Part shown: positions 8,261-15,919 of the stretch, one piece after another
Layout: each line of letters starts with the position of its first letter
How positions within the stretch are numbered: position 1 is the first letter of the stretch
Assembly (NCBI RefSeq): GCF_001434575.1
Contig: NZ_AZDA01000090.1
Coordinates: forward strand, 1 to 64,000
Length of the DNA stretch: 64,000 nucleotides
Direction: 5' to 3'
From: Loigolactobacillus bifermentans DSM 20003
Lineage (GTDB): Bacteria; Bacillota; Bacilli; Lactobacillales; Lactobacillaceae
The notes under the pieces: model-generated
What the model was told of the DNA's origin: nothing
Seen by the model: only the letters and a program-made list of their open reading frames with translations
Databases searched by the model: none
Translations under genes and position numbers: made by a program

Positions 8261-8851
8261 TTAAATTTTAAACTTTGCCAGTACTTGTTGCCGTTGTGCT
8301 AACGTTAATTGGTCAACTTGTACCACAGGGTGCCATTTAAAATGCCACAAGCGCGTTTTCAAAAAGGTTCCACGTTGCAACATTTTTAATAGTGGTGCCC
8401 CAAATAACCACCGGTACAGCAGCTTCGGCGTGCTCATAGTCGTGATCACATCGATCCGTGGCTGACGTTCTAATTTGGTGCGCATATTATCGCCACGGTA
8501 CAAAATGTTTTTCGCATAAACTTTGTCCAAAAACCCTTTTGTCATGGCTGGCATGACTTCCCACCAAATGGGAAACATGAAAATAATGCGTTCTGCAGCT
8601 AATAGTGCTTGCTGGTAACGGGCTACTTGAGCATTCACAGGCAACCCTCGCCGCCAGCGGGCCAACTCGGCTGCCGACATCACCGGGTCAAACTGTTCTG
8701 CATGTAAGTCAATTAATGTCACTTGATCGTTTTGCGCTTTTAATTGTTGCTGCACTTGTTGGCACAATGCCGCCAAAAAAGCGCGCTGATGTGGTACATT
8801 ATGACTGGCAGTAGCGGTATAAGGGTGGTCAAAAATAATCACAGTTTTCAT
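8261..8851 (-). CDS. NAD(P)H-dependent oxidoreductase, flavodoxin-like fold
   Basis: Probably an FMN- or FAD-binding quinone/NAD(P)H reductase of the MdaB/KefG type. The 196-residue protein has the family N-terminus MKTVIIFDHPY and the FMFPIWWEVMPAMTKGFLDKVY segment that contacts flavin, followed by a Tyr-Arg-Gly-Asp region. Such proteins protect against quinones or gate KefB/C-type antiporters. A CPA2 antiporter is present at 27817 but is far away. The gene is divergent from the Crp/Fnr regulator at 8950, which may control it. Confidence 0.85.
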   Translation of the reverse strand: MKTVIIFDHPYTATASHNVPHQRAFLAALCQQVQQQLKAQNDQVTLIDLHAEQFDPVMSAAELARWRRGLPVNAQVARYQQALLAAERIIFMFPIWWEVMPAMTKGFLDKVYAKNILYRGDNMRTKLERQPRIDVITTMSTPKLLYRWLFGAPLLKMLQRGTFLKTRLWHFKWHPVVQVDQLTLAQRQQVLAKFKI

Positions 8852-8949
8852 ATTGATCGTCTCATTTCATTGGAATACGCTTAGTTTACGTAACCCTTCG
8901 CCAAACGGCCTTAACCTTTGTTAATTTTAATCAGAAAGAACTGAAACAG

Positions 8950-9594
8950 ATGGCATTACCTACAATTTTGGCCGTTAAGTTCCCCGAACTAGCAACCCAT
9001 TGGACCACTTGTGCACCTTACTTTCATGCCCAAACAGTGCCAGCACATACCCCACTTTTACGCCAAGGCGATGTGGCCGACACCATTTATATTGTGGTGC
9101 ATGGTGCGTTACAGTTACTGCATGAAACAGATCAAAAAACCATCGCCGTCCAATTTTTCTTAGAAAATCAAATCGTCAGCTCATTTGAAAGCTTTTACTG
9201 TCAAATTCCCAGCGACTGCACCTTAGCCACCTTGGAAACCAGTCAGCTGTTAGCTCTGAGTCGGGCTGATTTCAACGACTTGTGCCAACGCTACCCCACT
9301 TTGGAACAAAGCTTAACGCGTTGGATCTGTCAGCGTTTTATGCAATACCGTCAACGCGTGATCTGTCAACTACGAAACACACCGACACAGCGCTACCAAG
9401 CGCTTTTAGCGGATGAGCCTGAACTGCTAGCGCGGGTGCCGTTACATCAATTAGCCACCTATCTTGGCATGACCCCGGTGTCATTAAGTCGGATCCGCAA
9501 ACGTTTAGCGGCTTTAAATCAACCTGTCAGCAATCGTACACCAACAATAAAAGGACGTGATTTCAATGCCTCACAAAACACAACTCACGCTTAA
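8950..9594 (+). CDS. Crp/Fnr-family transcriptional regulator
   Basis: DNA-binding regulator with an N-terminal cyclic-nucleotide-binding-type beta-barrel (about residues 20-120; GDVADTIYIVVHGAL). The C-terminal winged helix-turn-helix (VPLHQLATYLGMTPVSLSRIRKRL, about 168-191) has the Crp-type SLSRIRKRL recognition helix. The 214 residues are family length. Cysteines at about 21, 77, 83 and elsewhere leave redox sensing possible, as in lactobacillal FLP proteins, but no Fnr-type Fe-S cluster spacing is evident. It is divergent from a flavin oxidoreductase. Its 3' end overlaps the start of the broken DinJ gene. Confidence 0.88.
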   Translation: MALPTILAVKFPELATHWTTCAPYFHAQTVPAHTPLLRQGDVADTIYIVVHGALQLLHETDQKTIAVQFFLENQIVSSFESFYCQIPSDCTLATLETSQLLALSRADFNDLCQRYPTLEQSLTRWICQRFMQYRQRVICQLRNTPTQRYQALLADEPELLARVPLHQLATYLGMTPVSLSRIRKRLAALNQPVSNRTPTIKGRDFNASQNTTHA

Positions 9595-9826
9595 CATTGA
9601 CCCCGCCTTAAAAACGGCTGGACAAGCAGTGGCCCAGAACCTAGGACTAGATTTGTCGACCGTTGTTCAGCAATTGATCACCACGATGGTGGCGGAACAG
9701 CGCTTACCATTTACGCCGACAGATCTGCCTGCTGCAGCCTGACAAGCTCTGTATGAAGCTGCATATCATCATGATTACAAAGTCTATAACAGCGCTGAGG
9801 CAATGTGGACGGACCTAGCGGACTAA
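9566..9826 (+). pseudogene. DinJ/RelB-type antitoxin with in-frame TGA, no toxin partner
   Basis: ATG 9566, behind AAAAGGA, opens a ribbon-helix-helix frame (TQLTLNIDPALKTAGQAVAQNLGLD) of DinJ type. TGA at 9740-9742 stops it after 58 residues. The frame continues in phase for 27 more codons with ALYEAAYHHDYKVYNSAEAMWTDL, which is the conserved DinJ C-terminus, and ends at TAA 9826, for a full length of 86 residues. The start lies inside the Crp/Fnr gene (29-bp overlap). No RelE/YafQ toxin follows; a terminator does. The truncated protein keeps the DNA-binding part but loses the toxin-binding tail. Confidence 0.82.
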
Positions 9827-9830
9827 AAAA

Positions 9831-9862
9831 GACGCGCAAGCTCATCACTGGCTTGCGCGTCT
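9831..9862. terminator. Bidirectional terminator between DinJ and DyP genes
   Basis: GACGCGCAAGC and GCTTGCGCGTC form a perfect 11-bp stem around a 10-nt loop, with an A run on the left and a T run on the right. Confidence 0.88.
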
Positions 9863-9868
9863 TTTACC

Positions 9869-10822
9869 TTACAATTCCCCATCTGCGATCTGCGCCAACA
9901 TTGGGCGTGACGGGACGAAGAATAATTGTCCCGATAAAATATCTGAGAAGGTCAGCAAGAAGTCTGACTTGTCTAACATTTGTTGCAGCATATTTTTCGT
10001 AACGGTCCAATGCCGCGCGTAGCCCATGAAATAGGTGCCGGTATCGCCTGCCGCTGGGTCGGAGTACGCCACATTCATGCGAATGATTTTTTGTTCCACA
10101 CCATTTTCATCAAACTTCGCGCTAACGTTGTGCGCATTGGCATATTTTTCGTCGTCTTCTAATTCTAAGTCGTTGAATTTTTGACGCCCAATGGCCTTTT
10201 CTTGTTCTTCGGTTTTCATATTTTCCCAGAAAGCCATGTCGTGATGCCATTTCTGCGCAAACGCGTAAGAACCGTTGATGAATTCAGGATCTTCGTCCCC
10301 AATAATTGCGTAGTCGGCAGCATCCTCTGCGGCTGGCGCTTCGGTGCCATCGATAAAGCCAATAATCGCCCGACCTTCAAAATAGCGGAAGCCTTTGGTT
10401 TCATCCACCACTTCGGTAACGTCTTGCAAAAATTGCCGGAATTGCGTTTGGGCTTCATAAACCACGGCTTCATTGCTGGCGCGAATGTGTAAGAAAATGT
10501 CCCCTTCTGAGGCCGGCATTTTGTATTCTGGTCCCGTTAACCCGGTATAAGTTTCCAATTCCTTAGGCTTAGCGGCTTTGGGGAATAAGTAATCCCAAGC
10601 TGCGCTACTAAAACCGATGGCCACTTTTAATTCTGAATCAGACTGCAAATGAGAGTCTCGGATTCGCAACGAGCGAATAATCGCCTGTGAACGATCCGCA
10701 AATTCTTGGATTGCTTCCTGAGCTTTGGCTTGGTCGTCGCGTTTTAGTTTCAGTACTGTAAATTGAACATGCTGGCCCACATCTTTCCAGACATCTTGGG
10801 CATCGGTTGGTTTGATTGGCAT
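9869..10822 (-). CDS. DyP-type haem peroxidase (YfeX-like)
   Basis: Haem peroxidase or porphyrin-handling enzyme of the dye-decolorising family. The 317-residue protein has the family GxxDGT motif GFIDGTE (Asp 158). It has a duplicated ferredoxin-like fold, the WHHDMAFW segment near 200 and a His in AHNVSAKF that is a reasonable proximal haem ligand. It has no signal peptide, so it is cytoplasmic like YfeX. Most lactobacilli do not make haem, so activity would depend on haem from the medium. The gene stands alone with its own ribosome binding site (GGGGA) and terminator. Confidence 0.9.
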   Translation of the reverse strand: MPIKPTDAQDVWKDVGQHVQFTVLKLKRDDQAKAQEAIQEFADRSQAIIRSLRIRDSHLQSDSELKVAIGFSSAAWDYLFPKAAKPKELETYTGLTGPEYKMPASEGDIFLHIRASNEAVVYEAQTQFRQFLQDVTEVVDETKGFRYFEGRAIIGFIDGTEAPAAEDAADYAIIGDEDPEFINGSYAFAQKWHHDMAFWENMKTEEQEKAIGRQKFNDLELEDDEKYANAHNVSAKFDENGVEQKIIRMNVAYSDPAAGDTGTYFMGYARHWTVTKNMLQQMLDKSDFLLTFSDILSGQLFFVPSRPMLAQIADGEL

Positions 10823-10965
10823 TTAAAAGTCCCCTTATCCTGTAAATTCATTCACCCTCAGCATACTGAAAACCTTCTCAAAAGTCAATTCACTAGTGTC
10901 CTGCTTAATCATGCCAAATTAAGCGTTGTACAACAGTTTTATTTTCCCGCAACCTTAACACCAGT

Positions 10966-10999
10966 TAAAAAGCCCAGACGATTAACGTCTGAGCCAGTA
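10966..10999 (-). terminator. Terminator of ABC exporter operon
   Basis: Minus-strand GCTCAGACG-TTAAT-CGTCTGGGC followed by TTTTT, 18-45 bp past the stop of the second ABC gene. Confidence 0.85.
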
Positions 11000-11016
11000 T
11001 TCATTCTTCAATGCTA

Positions 11017-12822
11017 TCACACATCTTTGCCTTGGAACTGACTACGATAAAGCCGCCAATACAAGCCTTTTTGGGCCAACAAATGGGCATGCGTGCCGCG
11101 TTCCACAATGCGACCCTGGTCAATCACAATAATCTGATCGGCTTTTTGAATCGTTGACAGGCGATGGGCGATCACAAAGCTGGTTTTCTGTTGCATCAAT
11201 TGGTCCATGGCCTGCTGGATCACCATTTCCGTTTTGGTATCAATGGCTGAAGTGGCTTCATCTAAAATTAAAATCGGCGTTTGGGCTAAAAAAGCGCGGG
11301 CAATGCTGATCAGCTGGCGTTGCCCTTGGGACAGGCTTTGTTGACGATCAGATAGCTGCGTTTGATAGCCGGCTGGCAGTTGCATGATAAAGTCATGGGC
11401 ATTGGCCGCCTTGGCTGCGGCGACAATATCGGCCTCGCTGGCATCCAGGCGGCCCAGGCGAATATTGGCCTGAATCGTGCCAGAAAATAAAAATGGTTCC
11501 TGCTGGACAATGGCGATCTGCCGACGTAAAGCGTACCGATCCAGTTGGTCGATCGGGTGGCCGTCGATTAAAATCGTGCCGGCGGTTAACGGGTACAATT
11601 TCGTCAGTAAATTAATGGTAGTGGTTTTGCCGGCACCAGTAGGCCCCACAATAGCCACCATTTCCCCTGGTTTGGCCGTTAAGGAAATATCATGCAAAAT
11701 CGGATGTTCTGGTTGATAGCCAAAAGTCACGTGTTGCAAGGCAATCGTGCCTGTTAACGTTGGCATCACCACGTGCGGGGCATCCTGTTCCGCTGGGGCA
11801 TTGATCACCGCAAACACCCGCTCGGCACTGACAATGGACACTTGCAACGTGTTGATCAGATCCAACATATTCCGAATCGGCCCGGTAAAGTCCCGCATAT
11901 AGATCAAAAAGGCGAACATAATCCCCACCGTAATACCCTGATAGCCGTGTAAAATCGCTAAAGCGCCTAACACCGTGATCAGCGCATAGGCCAAATTGTT
12001 CAGCATATTATTCAGCGGTCCCAGCGCCCCACTGAATACTTGCGCTTGATAAGCGTGGTGCACATAACGCTGGTTGGTAGCGCGAAAATCAGTCAGCACT
12101 TGATCCGCTTGTTCAAAGAGTTGAATGGTTTTTTTACCGGATAAGGTTTCCTCGATTTCACTGTTCAGCTGCCCCAGTTCAGCTTGTTGCTGCCGAAAAG
12201 CGGTTTGCGTGAATTTGGCAATTTGCCGCGACAAAAAATAAGTGCCAGTTGACGCCAATAAAACCACCAGCGTTAACGCCGGACTGAGCACCAGCATGGC
12301 AATCAACATCCCCACCACACTGATCACACCGGTGAACAGCTGAATAAAAGTTTCCATTAACGCCGTATTAATGTTGTCCACATCGTTGGTCAGCCGGCTC
12401 ATTAAGTCGCCACTCGGGTGCTGATCAAAATAGCTTAACGGCAGCCGCTGCATGCGGGTGAACACATCCTGGCGAATTCGCGTACTGGTTTCCTGGGCAA
12501 TGTTTACCATAAAATGGCTTTGCAACCAATTAAAGCCACTGGCCACCACATACATGCCCACCATTAGCAGGCACACCATGGCCAACAGTTTCAAACGGTC
12601 GGTGCGAATGTAGCGGTCAATGATCAGGCCATTTAAGCGGGTGCCAATAATCGACACCACTGTGGTCACCACGGTAAACCCAAAAACTGCTGCTAACGGC
12701 CAACGTTTTTGCAGCAAATATCCGCTTAATTGTCGTAACGTCGGCTTTAAGTGCTGCACTTTCAACTGTTCTTCGGTATAATGTTGGCCGCGTGGTGGCC
12801 GTTTCATCGCAACATTAGGCAT
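11017..12822 (-). CDS. ABC exporter half-transporter, LmrD-like subunit
   Basis: Membrane-fused ATPase of a heterodimeric multidrug-type exporter. The 601-residue protein has an N-terminal exporter membrane domain (six segments, about residues 35-340) and a C-terminal nucleotide-binding domain. That domain has Walker A GPTGAGKTT, Walker B LILDEATS with the catalytic Glu, and H-loop VIAHR. The signature motif is LSQGQ instead of LSGGQ. The variant signature faces the degenerate ATP site formed with the partner subunit, as known for LmrCD/BmrCD. It starts 8 bp inside the end of the upstream partner gene, so translation is coupled. Confidence 0.9.
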   Translation of the reverse strand: MPNVAMKRPPRGQHYTEEQLKVQHLKPTLRQLSGYLLQKRWPLAAVFGFTVVTTVVSIIGTRLNGLIIDRYIRTDRLKLLAMVCLLMVGMYVVASGFNWLQSHFMVNIAQETSTRIRQDVFTRMQRLPLSYFDQHPSGDLMSRLTNDVDNINTALMETFIQLFTGVISVVGMLIAMLVLSPALTLVVLLASTGTYFLSRQIAKFTQTAFRQQQAELGQLNSEIEETLSGKKTIQLFEQADQVLTDFRATNQRYVHHAYQAQVFSGALGPLNNMLNNLAYALITVLGALAILHGYQGITVGIMFAFLIYMRDFTGPIRNMLDLINTLQVSIVSAERVFAVINAPAEQDAPHVVMPTLTGTIALQHVTFGYQPEHPILHDISLTAKPGEMVAIVGPTGAGKTTTINLLTKLYPLTAGTILIDGHPIDQLDRYALRRQIAIVQQEPFLFSGTIQANIRLGRLDASEADIVAAAKAANAHDFIMQLPAGYQTQLSDRQQSLSQGQRQLISIARAFLAQTPILILDEATSAIDTKTEMVIQQAMDQLMQQKTSFVIAHRLSTIQKADQIIVIDQGRIVERGTHAHLLAQKGLYWRLYRSQFQGKDV

Positions 12823-14542
12823 CTGTCAGCACTTCCTTTCCCAACTGTGCCACCGCTACTTCACGATAAAATGCGGATTCTTGTAATAAGGTGGCATGCT
12901 GTCCGCGGGCAACGATGTGGCCGTGATCCAGCACTAGAATCAAATCACTATCCTGCAACGCCGCAATGCGCTGGGCGATCATAATGGTGGTTTTGCCCTG
13001 TCGCACTTGACGTAAAGCCTGTTGAATGTGGGCATCCGTTGCCAGATCCACGGCACTGGTGGTATCGTCTAACACTAAAATCGCTGCTTGCGCCACCAAC
13101 GCTCGGGCAATGTTTAACCGCTGCTTTTGCCCGCCAGAAAAGTTATTACCGCGCTGTGTGACCTGGGCCTGATACCCGCCAGGCCGCGCAGCAATAAAAT
13201 CGGCCGCAGCAGCGGCCTGCGCAGCTACCACCAGCTCAGCATCGGTGGCCGTCTCTTTGCCATAGCGCAAATTGCTGGCAATCGTTCCAGAAAACAGCAC
13301 ACTATTTTGCAACGCCACCGCCACTTGCTGGCGTAACTGGGCCAAACTGAGCTGATTAATTGGGACGCCGCCAATGGTAATGCGGCCGCTGGTAGGGTCA
13401 TACAACCGTGTTAACAAGTCCACCAAAGTGGTTTTACCACTGCCGGTGGTGCCGATAATGCCTAATTTGGCGCCTGCTGGCAATTCAAAATCAATGTCCG
13501 TTAACACATTTTCGCCCCCAGGATAGGCAAAATTCACGTGTTCAAAGCGCAAGGTGGTGTCCGTTGGTAACGCAACGGTAGCTGTCGGTTCAGCATCTTG
13601 CGGCAGGTCCAGCACCGCCTGAATCCGCGCCGTGGCCGTTTGCGCCCGGGATAAGCTGGACACCGTGTTCACCGTATTGATCATGGCGGTCGTAATCTGG
13701 ATCATATAGTTCACAAACGCCATGATCTGCCCGGTGGTGATCAAATGACTGGCGTGCAAGCCCCCGCCAAACCACAACGCCGCCACAATACTTAAATTTA
13801 ACGCCAAGGTCACCACTGGTGCCAAAATAATGACGGACGCTTGGGCGGCCACGCTACTGGTTTGGACTTGTTGATTGATTTGGTCAAACAACTGTTGCTG
13901 CTGATTTTCTAACGTAAACGACTTCACGGTTTTAATGCCTAATAACGTTTCCCGCATGACCCGATTGATCCGGTCAATCGCCTGCTGCATTTTGGTAAAT
14001 AATGGCACACTGTGGCGAATCACCAACCCCATAAAAAGCAGTAACACCGGCACCACAATGGCCAAGATCCATGCAATGCGTGGTGAGATCAGAAATGCCA
14101 TCACGATCCCACCGAGCAGTAAAAATGGCGCCCGCACCAGCGAACGCGTTAACGTCATCACTAAATTTTGCATTTGGATCACGTCATTGGTGATCCGAGT
14201 GATCAACGTCGGCGTGCTCAGATCATGACCGTTACGGGTAGCCAACGCCAAACTGAGCAAATGATTGCGCAAACGCTGCCCCATTTTCAACGAGGCATAG
14301 CTGGCAAGCGCATTACAGCCGCTGCCGCTACACGCGCCTACCAAGGCGATCAGCAACATCACGCCACCAGTTTGTAAAATAAACTGCGGGTGCCCGGAAC
14401 CGGCTAACCCCGTATCGACAATTTTGGACATCAACGTGGGCTGCTGCAAATCGCAAAACACTTCCATCAACATCACCAGTGGCGCCGCAAACAAGCACAC
14501 CCGCTGCCACCGCCGCGTGTGCTGCCAAATAATTTGAAACAT
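12815..14542 (-). CDS. ABC exporter half-transporter, LmrC-like subunit
   Basis: Partner of the 601-residue subunit. The 575-residue protein (from ATG 14542, preceded by AGGCGGTG; a longer frame to 14587 lacks a better site) has six membrane segments and a nucleotide-binding domain. Walker A is GTTGSGKTT and the signature FSGGQKQ is canonical. However, Walker B reads LVLDDTTS, with Asp in place of the catalytic Glu, and the H-loop position has Gln (MIAQR). These are the marks of the non-hydrolytic site in heterodimeric exporters such as LmrCD. An inverted repeat at 14573-14612 sits directly upstream in the leader. Confidence 0.9.
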   Translation of the reverse strand: MFQIIWQHTRRWQRVCLFAAPLVMLMEVFCDLQQPTLMSKIVDTGLAGSGHPQFILQTGGVMLLIALVGACSGSGCNALASYASLKMGQRLRNHLLSLALATRNGHDLSTPTLITRITNDVIQMQNLVMTLTRSLVRAPFLLLGGIVMAFLISPRIAWILAIVVPVLLLFMGLVIRHSVPLFTKMQQAIDRINRVMRETLLGIKTVKSFTLENQQQQLFDQINQQVQTSSVAAQASVIILAPVVTLALNLSIVAALWFGGGLHASHLITTGQIMAFVNYMIQITTAMINTVNTVSSLSRAQTATARIQAVLDLPQDAEPTATVALPTDTTLRFEHVNFAYPGGENVLTDIDFELPAGAKLGIIGTTGSGKTTLVDLLTRLYDPTSGRITIGGVPINQLSLAQLRQQVAVALQNSVLFSGTIASNLRYGKETATDAELVVAAQAAAAADFIAARPGGYQAQVTQRGNNFSGGQKQRLNIARALVAQAAILVLDDTTSAVDLATDAHIQQALRQVRQGKTTIMIAQRIAALQDSDLILVLDHGHIVARGQHATLLQESAFYREVAVAQLGKEVLTDA

Positions 14543-14572
14543 TTTGTCACCGCCTATCCAAAAATAGCCACT

Positions 14573-14612
14573 AAATAGCCGCTTCAACGTAAATACGTTA
14601 AAGCGGCTATTT
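14573..14612. repeat. 19-bp inverted repeat in leader of ABC exporter operon
   Basis: AAATAGCCGCTTCAACGTA (14573-14591) and TACGTTAAAGCGGCTATTT (14594-14612) are complementary at 18 of 19 positions with a 2-bp centre. It lies about 30 bp upstream of the first exporter start codon. It could be a repressor operator or an RNA hairpin acting as attenuator or terminator. The T run after it on the minus strand is weak. Confidence 0.7.
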
Positions 14613-14730
14613 AATTCTTCATTGAGTTAAGTTTATTATAAACTGATTATCACTTTTGGTAAAGCAACACTGCTATTTCACACAACACGCTTATTTAACA
14701 CAACAGCACCTTTATCTTTTGACAGCTGAT

Positions 14731-14973
14731 ATGGATGATCAAACTAGTCATAACCAGAAAGAGGCTGATGCTGGAACATACTGGTGATTGAGACGCTTTT
14801 TTCGCTGAAATGATGCAAGCTGCCAGCTATCGCAGCGGCTATCATGTCGAACCGAACGAGTTGGCCAGCGCTGCAGCATGATTAATAGCTTGCGCCCAAG
14901 CCGGCAATCACAACGAATAAAGCATAACGACCACACGCATGAAAATGCCAAGACCTTAGCCGCAGCCTCCTAA
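14731..14973 (+). pseudogene. Decayed coding fragment, unknown family
   Basis: The stretch has coding-like composition. One frame reads MMQAASYRSGYHVEPNELAS then a stop followed by LIACAQAGNHNE; another ends ENAKTLAAAS before a TAA at 14971. At least two stops and one frameshift separate the pieces. I cannot assign a family. It would be a relic of a small plus-strand gene between the exporter and the HAD gene. Confidence 0.35.
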
Positions 14974-14983
14974 CCAATCAAAA

Positions 14984-15022
14984 AACGCTTAAACCGCACC
15001 TCATTCGGCTGGTTCAAGCGTT
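14984..15022. terminator. Bidirectional terminator, 3' of HAD phosphatase gene
   Basis: AACGCTTAAACC pairs with GGTTCAAGCGTT (15011-15022), with an A run to the left and a T-rich run to the right. Confidence 0.82.
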
Positions 15023-15027
15023 ATATT

Positions 15028-15840
15028 TTATAAAGCACACTCCTGAATGGCCTGGGCCACCCCATCATGGTCGTTATCAGCGGAAATATATTGTGCCGCA
15101 GCTTTGACCTGGTCCGTGGCATTGCCCATGGCCACGCCGGTACCGGCTAAGGTGATCATGCTCAAGTCGTTTTGTTCGTCGCCAATGGCCATCATTTCGC
15201 TGGCATCTAACTGCAATTCCGCGGCTAATTTGGTTAAGGCCGCGCCTTTGCTCACGCCTTTGGGACTGACTTCTAAGAAAAATGGTGAGCTTTTGACAAA
15301 GGTCAAGCGGTCGCTTAACGCCTTAAAAGGGGTCATATCCGCCATGGCAGCGTCTAGCAATGCCGGTTTATCAATGAACATCCCTTTTACCAAAGCAATG
15401 TCCCGCATTTCTTCCGGTGTACGGTAAGCAATGTTTAAGTTGACCAGACTGCTTTCATACACGCTGTATTCGCTAATGTTACGGTTAGCCGTGTACAAAA
15501 AATCAGCGTTTTCCACGTGAAAATGCAGGTTCAATTGTCGCGCTAGCGCTTCGACTTGAATGTAATCCGCATATTGGAATTGGGTTTGTGCCAACACATT
15601 ACCCGCAGTTGTTTGCACCAAGCCACCGCCAAAAGTCACGGCGTACTGATCGGCCTGATCAGCTAAACCTAACGGCGCCAAGTAAGGGGTCACCCCTGTA
15701 ATGGGCCGGCCACTACATAAAACCACCTTAATGCCAGCTGCGGAAGCAGCTTTAATCGCGCTGATCACGCCTGGTGTTAGTTCGCGCTTTGAATTTAAAA
15801 GTGTTGCGTCAATATCGATTGCAATGAGTTTAATCGCCAT
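15028..15840 (-). CDS. HAD-superfamily Cof-type sugar phosphatase (YidA-like)
   Basis: Cytoplasmic phosphatase, probably on sugar phosphates. The 270-residue protein matches the YidA subgroup in length. It carries motif I AIDIDATLLNSKRE (note DIDAT instead of DLDGT, with both catalytic Asp kept), motif II LCSGRP, Lys in VSKGAAL and motif IV IGDEQNDLSMI. The start at 15840 is followed immediately by the usual MAIKLIAIDID strand. It is a single gene with a terminator. Confidence 0.88.
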   Translation of the reverse strand: MAIKLIAIDIDATLLNSKRELTPGVISAIKAASAAGIKVVLCSGRPITGVTPYLAPLGLADQADQYAVTFGGGLVQTTAGNVLAQTQFQYADYIQVEALARQLNLHFHVENADFLYTANRNISEYSVYESSLVNLNIAYRTPEEMRDIALVKGMFIDKPALLDAAMADMTPFKALSDRLTFVKSSPFFLEVSPKGVSKGAALTKLAAELQLDASEMMAIGDEQNDLSMITLAGTGVAMGNATDQVKAAAQYISADNDHDGVAQAIQECAL

Positions 15841-15919
15841 GTGTCAAAAATCCTCTCACGTTTTTCTTTAAGCTTAGCGGTTTTCACCAAGTGACACAAC
15901 CTTAAATCGCTTTTTAGCC

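Noticed and set aside
2394-9742. In-frame TGA codons as recoding (TGA as Trp or selenocysteine)
   Set aside because: TGA serves as a normal stop elsewhere (for example the LysR gene at 63295-63297), the sites do not align with Trp or catalytic Cys positions, and no SECIS-like structure was seen.
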